From Tubulanus polymorphus (lineage: Eukaryota; Nemertea; Palaeonemertea; Tubulaniformes; Tubulanidae), in contig NW_027437436.1 in the NCBI RefSeq assembly GCF_964204645.1, positions 1 through 64,000 of the forward strand: 64,000 bases of DNA, read 5' to 3'. Below the pieces are notes generated by a model. It ran no database searches, was not told where the DNA came from, and was given only the letters and a program-made list of their open reading frames with translations. Of this stretch, positions 31,963 to 42,481 are shown piece after piece (within the stretch, counting starts at the first letter, position 1; each line of letters starts with the position of its first letter). The position numbers were made by a program, and so were the translations under genes.

Positions 31963-32423
31963 CTGCATAAAAAAATTGCTCAAATAAATCGAATGACACT
32001 TTTTGGTTAATTTCTCAATAAATATGAAACCCACGGCTTTCAACTTTGCGCACCATCAAGAAAAACGAATTACGAAATATATTTTTTCTTATTCCGTTCG
32101 ATTCGCCAATTAGTAGTGAAATCAGAGGCTACTGAAATTGCGTTTGAGTGTGCTAAAAATAGCTTTGAGCGTAGTGTATTAAGCATACGAATGATAATCG
32201 ATCGGCCAGACCGTTGACATATGCTCGCAAACGGGAGCCAAAAATGTTGATCATGCATTTAACTGTTCAGTAGAGATTAGAACCACAAATACCATGCTCA
32301 TGAATTAAACCGGAAGAAAATGAATCTAAATTTCATTTAAATCTTGTGGATTAACTTTATCCCGAACTGTTTAATTTTGGTCCTGGATTAACCCAAAACG
32401 CAACTACTGTATAATTTACTTAC

Positions 32424-34486
32424 TCGACTCCTCTATCAGGAAACCTCTCGTTTTTAGTTCGCCTGAAAAGGAAATGATATTCATTAATCAGGAATATCAT
32501 GATAACACTAAAAAATCAACTTCAAACTTCAAAAATGAAGCTTCAACAGATATCATTGACTGTTCCTATACGTAGCGGCCCACATGGTATGAGTATTTAT
32601 GGTATACTAGGCAAAAATGCCAAATTTTTCGAAGTAGGTGGAAAATCCTTCCACCTTAGAATGTAGTGCAAGGATATCATGATCATACTAAGAGGGGCGC
32701 ATCCAGGTTGAGCGCAAGGTCACCTCATATCACAAGATGCTTACTTACTCGCCGAGTAGATTTTGAAAATCTAGGTAAAGCTTACGTTTTTATGCAATTT
32801 AAGTGCATATTACTGCTTAGGGATGTAGACCTTTGTCATAGATCAATGTCGGGTAAATGTTTTCACATGTGATTTTCAAAAGGGCACTTGATCGGGAAAT
32901 AATGGATCCGCCCCTGACTAAATATTGAACATTGCTACAAATTAACAGTTCATATACTTTAATCATTCTGAAAGTTACCTGCGCAATACATATATATATA
33001 TATCAAACTGGCTTGAATTTAAAACATTTCATATTAGAACTTCATTACTTCTAACTTCTCGCATCGTAATTTTCTCTAGTAGTCATTTGTATTGGTTCTC
33101 ATATGGGGTACTCATGAGAGGTACTCATGAAATGTACTCATGAGAGGTACTCATGAGGGATACAAATGATAGGTACTCACCAACACTATAACTCCTCACT
33201 GTTTCAATGCATTCACCCAAATATTCGTCAACTGAAATGAAAATAAATAGTTAAGTAAATATTTAAGTTGATACAAAATGTGACCAAAGTGTGATAACTT
33301 TAAACACATAAGTTTAACACTAAAAACATAGCACTGGATCAAGGCAGAGGACAGATACCTCTGAAGATCTGATTTTAATTGATGCTATATTTTTGTTTTA
33401 TTTTAATCTTTTTCATATTCACCTATATGCTGGAGTTCAGTTGTATCTGTTACACTGTCAATTTCATCTCCTATTCAAATAGAACAAACAATTATTTCAA
33501 CCCTAAAAATCGAATCATTAATACAATTCAGTGAAACAAGAATTCATCATTTACCGAAACTTTCTTTCACTCGTTTCCAATAACCTGTGCTAATCTTTAA
33601 AGTTGTACTGGCAAGTTCACTGAGTTTAGACACTATGTAATAAATACAAGATAATAGTTTTTATACGAAGAATTCTATTATAGATCACAATCTGATTTCA
33701 CTGTGAACTTACCCGCACGAGATATATCATATGCCCATTGTTGTGCTGATGACCACATACTGCTGCGAAACTTTTTACATTTCTCTTTTAAAACAGTCTC
33801 TAGTGAATCTATAATCACACATGTTAAATGTAACTAATGAGGAGCAAAGAAAACTTATCGACATTGTCGAAACGATTGTTATATTGGGTACAAGTACGTT
33901 CCTCTCTATCTGTCTTATCCCATCACCCACAGTGATTGCATGTTCTGAATTCAGTCAGGTTTATAATCAGGTTATCTGGTATATTAGATATTTTAAGACG
34001 TTCTAGTATAAAATCTTGCTTGAATGAACTGTAGAACGAGCCTTTGGAAGTGATAGAACCTATAATCAACTCCTCCATTCCAAAAAATGATCCTTTTATC
34101 TCTGGCGAAGAGATACCTAGCCAGTTTAGATTTGGGAATAATTGGCTAAGTATTGATAAAACCAATAGATACAAAGATTACTTTTCAGTAATTTCATTAC
34201 GTAAAATTTCTCATTTCCAGTGAAATTGTGTTGTTCCGGTACTTGGATAAATTCCCACGAACTAGGATAGTAAAATACAGTCGACCTTCACCCTTACTCG
34301 GCACCAGCCGACCTTCACCCTTACTCGGTACCAGTCGACCACCACCCTTACTGGGGACAAGTCCTCTCCACCCTTACTCTGTACCGGTTTCATTTGTCTA
34401 TTAAAACACCTCACAGTCAATACAATGTATTCATTCACCTTTGAATTTCGGAATTCTGTCTGCAATAATTGCTTTGATGTGAATCA
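32424..34486 (-). CDS. Cluster of six tiny phase-1 exons upstream of NACHT exon
   Basis: Exons on the minus strand: 34439-34486, 33713-33808, 33555-33632, 33423-33470, 33181-33231, 32424-32462. Each has an AG acceptor and a GTRAGT/GTGAAT/GTAAAT-like donor. Each begins with two bases and ends with one base of split codons (phase 1-1), so any can be skipped without a frameshift. They join in phase with the NACHT exon. Peptides include IHIKAIIADRIPKFK, SLETVLKEKCKKFRSSMW, SKLSELASTTLKISTGYWKR, DEYLGECIETVRSYSV and ELKTRGFLIEES. They look helical and charged. The shared phase is strong evidence for one gene; the protein family is unknown to me. Confidence 0.55.
33085..33180. repeat. Short GGTACTCATGAGA tandem repeat
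   Basis: Five degenerate copies of a 13-16 bp unit, ending at the donor of the exon 33181-33231. Confidence 0.7.
34270..34390. repeat. Four copies of a ~31-bp CGACCTTCACCCTTACTCGG repeat
   Basis: Copies of GACCTTCACCCTTACTCGGY plus ACCAG follow one another, the last ones diverged. They lie in an intron next to the exon 34439-34486. Confidence 0.75.
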
Positions 34487-35706
34487 CTGAAACAGAATAA
34501 ACACCATAGATTACTGCAGAGAGAGAGAGCGAAATATGTTCTACTTTCCTAATTCAATCAACAATTTAGTCGATTTAGGCCTTTTTAATGGCTGGCTTTA
34601 CGGGGTAAACATTTCAAAATATCATTCCAGAGGAGGAAATAAGAATTTTAAGAAAATTCCCTTAGTGAGACTAAATTCATGAACTGGGAACTGTCAAGAG
34701 GGCTGAATATACAAATGTCCAAATAAAATATGCATGGAAAGTTCGAATTCTGCACACTGCGATCAAAAAGGAACCACGCGGTTTTCAATTTGTTCATCAT
34801 TCAAGCCATGATTCTCATTCGGCGGAGGTGAAAGGCATTTCCTTGCTAATTTTTTCACTCAATTTATACACGAACGGGAACAAAAAATTATTTGTTTATT
34901 CTTCCAATTTATGGAGGCGGTTCCCATAAACCTAGCTATTAAAAAAGAGAATAGATATTGTCTGTTTATAAAAGGCCCGTAATATTGAAGATCAATGAGG
35001 AAAATTTGTTACTCTGACATTTCAAGTAGTATACTTTTATCCATCTTCAGAGATTTATTCAGGTTCGAAGTCACTACTACTGATATTCCCCAAAACTGTG
35101 AAACAAGCTGCAGTTCACCCTGTGGGCCATTTTCATGAAATTATGAAGCATTTCAGTTTTAAGTGTTCTGAACAGCTAAGCTGGATTAAGAGCTGCATAA
35201 GAACCACTACTTGTGTGAGGGCGCACCATCTCGTAAATAGTTGAGACTACTATAGCAAACCAATATTATTCATTTTTACAAAACGTACTTTCTGGATTTG
35301 GCAGTTTCATTTTTGGAATAACTATGTCATGGTAGACATAGATTTGATCTGCATAAATATAGCTTTTAAAATATCAGAGTTACATTTTTGAAAAATAACA
35401 TTTTATCAATCATTTTATATCTGAGATTATTTTCTTGTTTCTCTTTGTACCATTTATGACTGCCAAGCCTAGTTACTCTGGTCTGAGAAGCTTTGTTCTC
35501 ATAGTATCTTTAAGTCAACAAACCACAACATTTGCCTAGATACTTAATGGTGACACTAATTACAAAGTTTGTTTTCTTGGCAATCTGGCATCTATCCGTT
35601 GTCAGAGCCCAAGTACCTGGATCCTCCAATCAGATGAATCTTTGCTAGATTGGGTTTGTAGGTGGAGCCAGAGTCATCAAGGTCCAGCTCAGGCCTAGCT
35701 GGGTTA

Positions 35707-36261
35707 TTCTGACTTTGGATTTCATCAAATAAACCCAATCTGCAATTAAAGATTCACTCTCGTATTTTCATTGGATTTCCAGGTAAGATATTTAGTACAC
35801 TTTGTTATTCATAGTGTTTCCATTTATTACAACTTAGCTTAGGCCTAAAACAATAAAGTATAATTTGTCTGCTATATTCTCGCCTCCCCCGAGTGAAGTA
35901 TTCTACCGATCCTTATGGATCTCGATTATTAAAGAAATCGAATGTAAATTAGAATTACAAATAACTGAAATTAGGTTTTGCTTTAAACCATGCAAGACGC
36001 ATATATTTGAATTACAAACTAAAACTTAAGCTGGCAATTTGAGTACTCTGTATATATATACATATATATATTTATATAATTAGTCAACAAGGTGTTATGA
36101 CGATATGATATATAATCTCAGCAATTATTAGTATAATCATGTATATTCAAATGTATGAACTATGACTTTTAATATCTTATTATTCTGACTTTGGATTTCA
36201 TCAAATAAACCCAATCTGCAATTAAAGATTCACTCTTGTATTTTCATTGGATTTTCAGGAA
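35707..36261. repeat. Pair of ~78-bp direct repeats 476 bp apart
   Basis: 35,707-35,785 and 36,183-36,261 share ATTCTGACTTTGGATTTCAT through CACTC[TC]TGTATTTTCATTGGATTT with one or two changes. The first copy is preceded by a TCAGGCCTAGCTGGG stretch. The arrangement resembles short terminal repeats of a small non-autonomous element, but I see no target duplication or primer site. The rest of 34,500-36,620 holds nothing I can name. Confidence 0.5.
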
Positions 36262-36625
36262 TTTCAGGATCACAAAACATAATTATAACCGCGGTGGTTC
36301 ATCCCAAAAACCTCCGCATTAAACTACTTTCAGTCTTAAATGTCATGACGAGAGAAACCCATAATATTATATAGATCGAAAACAACAGCCCTTGTTTTTT
36401 TTTCTTGGCGCCGTTTCTTTCATCTGATTTTGTCCTAATAACATCCCTTCAGGAGAGGTTCCTAATGTGAGCTCTGGTGTGACACTCACTACTATTAAAC
36501 CTTATTTCAAATAATTCCACCTGGAACATTAGGAAACAACAAGCGGTTATTTTATATCTGCATTGTGGGGTTTTCTCTGCATGACATAATCATAATATGA
36601 GTTTAACGTGGAAGTTGATACTTAC

Positions 36626-36643
36626 TCGCTATTTCATCTTTAG
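36626..36643 (-). CDS. 18-nt phase-1 micro-exon beside Polinton
   Basis: TTTTTCAG, then 18 bases (KDEIA core), then GTAAGT. Phase 1-1 like its neighbours. It lies 78 bp from the left end of the complete Polinton, so the element is inside the intron between this exon and 53465-53500. Confidence 0.4.
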
Positions 36644-36714
36644 CTGAAAAACGGCAAACAACAATAACTAACAAATATAAATTAGTTAAGTAGATCTAAA
36701 CAGGTAAATTTATA

Positions 36715-36720
36715 CAGTTC
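36715..36720. other. 6-bp target-site duplication, left copy
   Basis: CAGTTC directly precedes the left terminal repeat. The same six bases follow the right repeat at 53347-53352. This is the product of integrase-mediated insertion. Confidence 0.95.
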
Positions 36721-36810
36721 AGTAATTAGAAGATGGCGTTTTCATACCAGAGTACTAGAGTACTAGACACCACTCATCACCACAAGTAATTTTTTTTCCT
36801 AATAAATGGG
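36721..36810. repeat. Left terminal inverted repeat (90 bp)
   Basis: 88 of 90 bases match the inverted right repeat. It contains a doubled AGAGTACTAG word and ends with the start codon and first glycine codon of the first gene, so both inward-reading terminal genes begin inside the repeat with the same TAAATGGG context. Confidence 0.95.
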
Positions 36811-37609
36811 GGAGAATGAACACCAGCCAGAAAACAATAATGTTAATGAAAATCAATATCATTGTCCATATTGTAAAAAATACATTGATAAGTCTAATAA
36901 ATCTAAACATGAAAAATCTGCAAATCATATAAAAAATGTAATACATTTTGAAACCCCAGAAAATTCCAATGAAAGAAAGGAACGATTAGATGATATGAAT
37001 GTGGATGAAATAAAATGTGAAGTTTGTTATGAATTTATAGTAAAAAGGAATTATAAAAGACATATCAAATCACAAAAACACCATCAAAATTTGAGTAATG
37101 ATGTTTTAGGAAAAGATTATTTCGATGATAAACCTCAAAAAGTAAAAAAACCAACTTCAAAAACTAAATCCATTTCAAATAAACCTTACATGGAAAATGT
37201 TAGAAATTATATTGATTCACTAGAAATAAAAGATACAATTGAAATTTTAGAAACATTACATAGTAAAATTGGTTCTGCGGCTATTATATTTAGATTCTTT
37301 AAAGGAACAAGAATAGAAGATTATAGTAAATTTAATGAAATAATAGAAAAAATACTAGATTTGATAACAGATGTTGAATATCCAAAAATTAGTATCTCTG
37401 GGAAAGTAAGTTTTATAAAGTCAGAAGATAAAATGGATTATAATATTCAAACACTCTCTGAAGAAATAATTTCAAAAACGCAAATAAAAGAGAAGTTAGA
37501 AAAAATATTTAATGAATTTAAACGTCATATTGAAGAGAGATATTTTGAGGGTTCTGGTTTAACATTGAATGGAATTATATTTTTAGATTTAAATGTTTAT
37601 AATACTTAA
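36806..37609 (+). CDS. Zinc-finger protein / N-terminal part of PolB
   Basis: 267 residues starting MGENEHQPENNN inside the left terminal repeat. Two C2H2-type fingers: CPYCKKYIDKSNKSKHEKSA (residues about 22-42) and CEVCYEFIVKRNYKRHIKSQ (about 71-92). A conserved region follows (PYMENVRNYIDSL; ISISGKVSFIK; YFEGSGLTLNG). In many Polintons this part is continuous with the polymerase; here a TAA at 37,607 and then a frameshift separate them, so it is either a separate gene or the broken front end of PolB. A decayed relative lies at 6,160-6,835. Confidence 0.75.
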   Translation: MGENEHQPENNNVNENQYHCPYCKKYIDKSNKSKHEKSANHIKNVIHFETPENSNERKERLDDMNVDEIKCEVCYEFIVKRNYKRHIKSQKHHQNLSNDVLGKDYFDDKPQKVKKPTSKTKSISNKPYMENVRNYIDSLEIKDTIEILETLHSKIGSAAIIFRFFKGTRIEDYSKFNEIIEKILDLITDVEYPKISISGKVSFIKSEDKMDYNIQTLSEEIISKTQIKEKLEKIFNEFKRHIEERYFEGSGLTLNGIIFLDLNVYNT

Positions 37610-39933
37610 AGGAATAAAACATCAAAAAGTAAAACAACGTTTAAAATGACTCAAACTTTACAACAGAAAAGGATATTAAAGCATCAAGTTATATTAAATT
37701 ACCATTTACAACAAAAGCAGTAATAAATGTTCAAAATGAATATAATAAATGTTTTCTATGGTCAATTATTAGTTGCTTACACCCAACAGAAGATATTACG
37801 CATAGTTTTAGAATAACAAATTACCGGAAATATGAAACATTATATAAAATTGATCAATATCCAGTAACTATAAAAATGATACCCAAAATAGAAAAATTAA
37901 TAAGTTAAAAATAAATGTATTCGAATTAATGCAATTACCAAACACAAAAGGTGAAAATATTAAAGATTATACATTGGAAGCTTTATATTTAACAGAATAT
38001 TATGATGATGAAAATGCTATAGATTTGTTATATTACAAAAAAGATGAAAATGAACATTATATGTGGTTAAAACAAATTGATTTATTCTTTAGAACAGAAA
38101 GTGATTTTAACAGTCATAAGATTTATCTATGTAGAAAATGTTTATCTAAATTTAGAACTGAGAATGCGTTACTAAAATATAAAGAATTATGTGATAATAA
38201 AGATTTTTGCAAATTAATAATGCCAACAGAAAAAGATTATAAATTGAAATTTACTAATCATAAATTTAAAAATATTGTTCCATTTGTAATTTATGGGGAT
38301 TTTGAATCGTTGAATAAAGAATTAACTGATCAAGATAGAAAAGAAATATATAACAAAAAGCAATTATTAAAATCAATGGATAAAGGAAATGAATTAAATG
38401 AAGACACAAGACCACCAATTATAAATACAATTAAAAAAGTTCATCAAAGAGCTGCTGCTTATGGAATTTATATAAAATCAAAGTATCCTGAATTATATGA
38501 AAGTCAATATATTTCTTTTAGAGGTGAAGATGTAGTTAATGATTTTTGTAACAAAATGATTGAATTAGAAAGTGATTTTGCAAAATTATTAAACAAAAAT
38601 AAAAGAATAGTTATGACAAAAGAAGATGAAATTGATTTTAATTATGCAACTCATTGTTGTTATTGTGAAAAACGTTTTTATTCATTTGATAAAAAAGTTA
38701 GAGATCATAATCATTAAATTCAAAATATCGTGGGGCTGCTCATGAAGATTGTAATTTACAAGCTAAAAAAGTAAATTTCGTTCCAATATTATTTCATAAT
38801 TTATCCGGCTATGATACCCATCTATTTATAAAACAATTATCAAGGAAATTGGGCGCAATTAATCAAGAAATAGAAGAATATAATGCTATGAATGGTGTAA
38901 ATGTAAGAACATATGATTTTAAACTATTAGCTAAAACATCTGAAAATTATATTTCATTTCAATTTGGTTGCATTAGATTTTTAGATTCTTATAGATTTCT
39001 AGCAAGTTCATTAGATAATTTATTAAAAAGTTTAGTTGATAATGATTTTGTTATAACTCGATATCATTATCCAAATGAACAAGATTCTAAATTATTGAGA
39101 TATAAAGGTGCAATTCCTTATTCATTTTATAAAACACACAATGATTTTAATGTAACAGAATTATTAAAAGATCAATTTTATGATCAATTAAAAGAGGAGT
39201 ATGTGAAAGATGAAGTGTTTAACAGAACATTAAATATTTGGAACCATTTTAAGATGAAAAATCATTGCGAATTAGTTGATTTATATTTATATTTATAAAA
39301 TCAGATGTTATGATATTGGCTGACATATTTGAAAAATTTAGAGAAGTTAATTTGAATCATTTTAATGTTGATCCTTGTTATTGCTACTCTAGTCCTGGTT
39401 TAACCTGGCAATGTGGTTTAAAATACACAAATGTAGAATTAGATTTATTAAAAGAACCAGTTATGGTTTTATTATTTTAAAAATCAATTAGAGGTGGAAT
39501 TAGTGGTGTTATGGGAGATATATATTTTAAAGCAAATGATGAATATAAATTATAATATATTGACGCCAATAATTTATATGGTTGGGCAATGATGCAACCT
39601 CAACCATATAAAAGTTTTATATTAACAGAAGTTGAAAATGATGATAAAACTGATTGGGAAAGCGCAATTGCGAGTTTAAAAGATGAAGCACCAATTGGTT
39701 ATTTCTTTGTAGTTGATTTAGAATATCCTGAAAATATAAAGTTTAAAACAAGAAACTTACCTTATTGCCCAGAACATTTAACCGTAGATGATAGTTATTC
39801 AAGTGAATACCAGAAGAAAATAAAACCGAAAGATCATGTTTTTACAGAAAAATTAATACTTACTCAAATTAATAAATACAATTATATTGTTCATTATAGA
39901 ATGTTAAAATTCTATCTAAAACAAGGAATGAAA

Positions 39934-40545
39934 CTCTTTCCATGCGACTTCCCTAAAAACCAGATCCTGAGATTTTGCGAACTTTTTTCAAAAAATATTG
40001 GGTTCTCAAACTTCTAGACGGTCTAATACGCTTCCCTACACTAAAATATGATGATTCAGCTTGTTTCTGATGATCTAGCTATTCTGGGGTCGTTAGGGGC
40101 CCCCAAAATGTCAAAAAAAAAAATTTGACCTACTTTCGGGTCATTCGGGTACCCCTACCCCTAACTGCAGCTTCATATTCTCTCTATATATCTTCATTAT
40201 ATCCACTGCGTCATGTATAGACACCGTATACCAGCCGCTGTGTCTATTTATAAAGCTTTCAATTTTGCCCTACTTTGTTTACACAACTTGACCTCAATTC
40301 ACCGATAATGACTTTCGTGACCTATATAGATTTTATTCATACACCCGCCAGCGAACTCGAACAAAAACAAGTCCCTGGGGTTGCCAGGACTACCAGGCAT
40401 ACATACAAGCCGTATAAGCTTTATACATTGCCATTTAGACAGTAAGGGGATAAGTAGGTCAAACACCTGTGACGTGGCGCCACACCGCGCAAAAACAAAG
40501 CGTTCTGGAGACTGTGTCGTCCGGTCACAGTTAGCATGGAAAGAG
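39934..40545. mobile_element. 612-bp insertion with 12-bp inverted ends in PolB
   Basis: Ends CTCTTTCCATGC (39934-39945) and GCATGGAAAGAG (40534-40545) are perfect inverses. The interior is far more GC-rich than the Polinton and non-coding; it separates two blocks of PolB that are adjacent in the family. I cannot find a clear target duplication, so the superfamily is open (a MITE-like DNA transposon is likeliest). Confidence 0.7.
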
Positions 40546-40964
40546 AGAAAGTACATAGATATATTGAATTTAATCAATCGAAGTGGTTAGAAAAATATAT
40601 AGATTTCAATACTCAACAGAGAACCATATCAAAAACAGATTTTGAAAAAGATTTCTTCAAATTAATGAATAATAGTTTTTATGGTAAAACATGTGAAAAT
40701 ATTAGAAATAGAAATGATATTGAATTAGTAAATAATTCTGAAAGATTAAGACATTTACAATCAAGTCCTAGACATTTAGGAAATAAAAGATTTGAAGATT
40801 ATTTAACAGCAGTTAAATTAAAAAGAACGTCAATGAAATTTGATAAACCTATATTCATTGGTTCAACTGTTTTAGAAGTATCAAAATTATTAATGTATGA
40901 TTTTTATTATAATGTTTTACAACCTTTTTTTGGGGAAAAGCATATTGAAATATTATATTTTGAT

Positions 40965-42029
40965 TCTGTAACAGCTGACGCCCCAATATTATTAAAATGT
41001 AATAATAAAATATTGATAAGAAGAATTTCAGAAATAATTCCAAAACAAAATGAATGTTATATTTCATATGGTGAAAAAGAATTAATACAAATAAATGGAT
41101 TAATGGATGTTTGGACAAGAAATGGATGGAAAAAATTAAAGAATATTATTAGGCATAAAACAAATAAGAAAATCTATAGAGTTAGAACTAAATTAGGGTT
41201 TGTAGATGTTACAGAAGATCATAGTTTAATTAAACGAAATGGCGATGAAATAAAACCAACTGATATAAAAATTGGAGATGAATTATTACATAAAAGATTT
41301 TTCCAAAGAATGAATCATATGTCATTTGATGAAATTATTGATAATTTTTATAACATAGAACCCGAAACATTAGAAGAAAAAGAATATTTTTTTAAAGGAT
41401 TTTTCATGGGAGATGGTTCAGCAGGTGTGTATAATTATGTTAATCGCAATCAATATTGCTGGTATTTATGCAATCAAGATTTGAAATTATTAGCAAGAAT
41501 TAAGAAATTCTGTGAAGAAGTTTATTCACATAAAACATTTAGAATCGTGGATCATATGAAATCAACAGCAGTTTATAGAATACTTGTAAATAACCATAAA
41601 GATTTTGCTACAAAATATAATGACGAATTCTATATCCATACAATAGTTAAAAGTAATACTTCAACTAAAGAAAAGATAGTTCCAGATTATGTATTAAATG
41701 CAAAATATAAATTAAGAAAATGGCTCTTCATTGGATTCTATGCTGCAGATGGTTCAAAAAAATATACGAGATCTCCAGTAATAACATTTGCGCAAAAAGG
41801 AAAAGTTGCTATATCAGGATTGAATATATTATGCAGTTCATTAGGATTTAATATGAATATAGAATTAATTAAATCTAAACCAAATTGTTTTAATTTAAGG
41901 CATACAGAAAAAGATTTAACTGAAGAAGTTATAGATTTATTTGAAATATATAACCCATCAGATTATGTTTATGATTTATCAACTGAAGATGGCACATTCA
42001 ACTGTGGATTTCCATTAATAGCCAAAAAT
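40965..42029 (+). CDS. Intein with LAGLIDADG homing endonuclease (355 aa)
   Basis: Inteins excise themselves from a precursor protein and ligate the flanks. This one starts with Ser (SVTADAPILLK, block A) and has TEDH (block B, nt 41,211-41,222). Two LAGLIDADG-like motifs, GFFMGDG (about 41,400) and GFYAADG (about 41,735), both keep the catalytic Asp. VYDLSTEDGTFNCGF (block F) is followed by PLIAKN (block G), with Asn last and Thr as the next residue. The usual penultimate His is Lys. It splits the DNA polymerase motif C between its first Asp and the following Thr-Asp, the known pol-c insertion site of B-family polymerases. No stop or frameshift in 355 codons, unlike the rest of the gene. Confidence 0.9.
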
Positions 42030-42481
42030 ACGGACGCCTACATACTAAAAATCAAGACAAATGATATAACAAAAGACTTAAAAACATTAAAACATCATTT
42101 TGATTTTAGCAATTATCCCAAAGATCATGAACTATTTAGCAATGATAATAAAAAGATTCCTAGTAAGTTTAAAGATGAATTAGAGGGTGATGAAATGATT
42201 GAATTTGTTGGGATAAGAAGTAAAATGTATAGTTACAGAACAAAAGATCATGAAGCTAAAAAGTTAAAAGGAATAACAAAACATGTGGTTGATAAACATA
42301 TAGAATTTCAAGATTATATAAAGTGTTTATATAACTCAATTGTAATGAAACATAAAATGAATTGTTTAAGATCAGAAGATCACGAGATGTACATTAATGA
42401 AGTTGAAAAAACTAGTTTGAATCCATTTGATGATAAAAGGCATATTTTAGATGATGGTATAAAAACATTACCTTATGGCCA

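Noticed and set aside
33923-34174. 83-codon minus ORF between the small exons
   Set aside because: Possible donor GTGATG but the phase does not match the neighbouring phase-1 exons and there is no clear acceptor.
39478-39555. TAA codons as a reassigned sense codon
   Set aside because: Host exons and intact element genes use TAA only as stop, and frameshifts accompany these stops.
40299-40590. ORFs on both strands within the PolB insert
   Set aside because: Short overlapping frames in a non-coding transposon-like insert, no recognisable motif.
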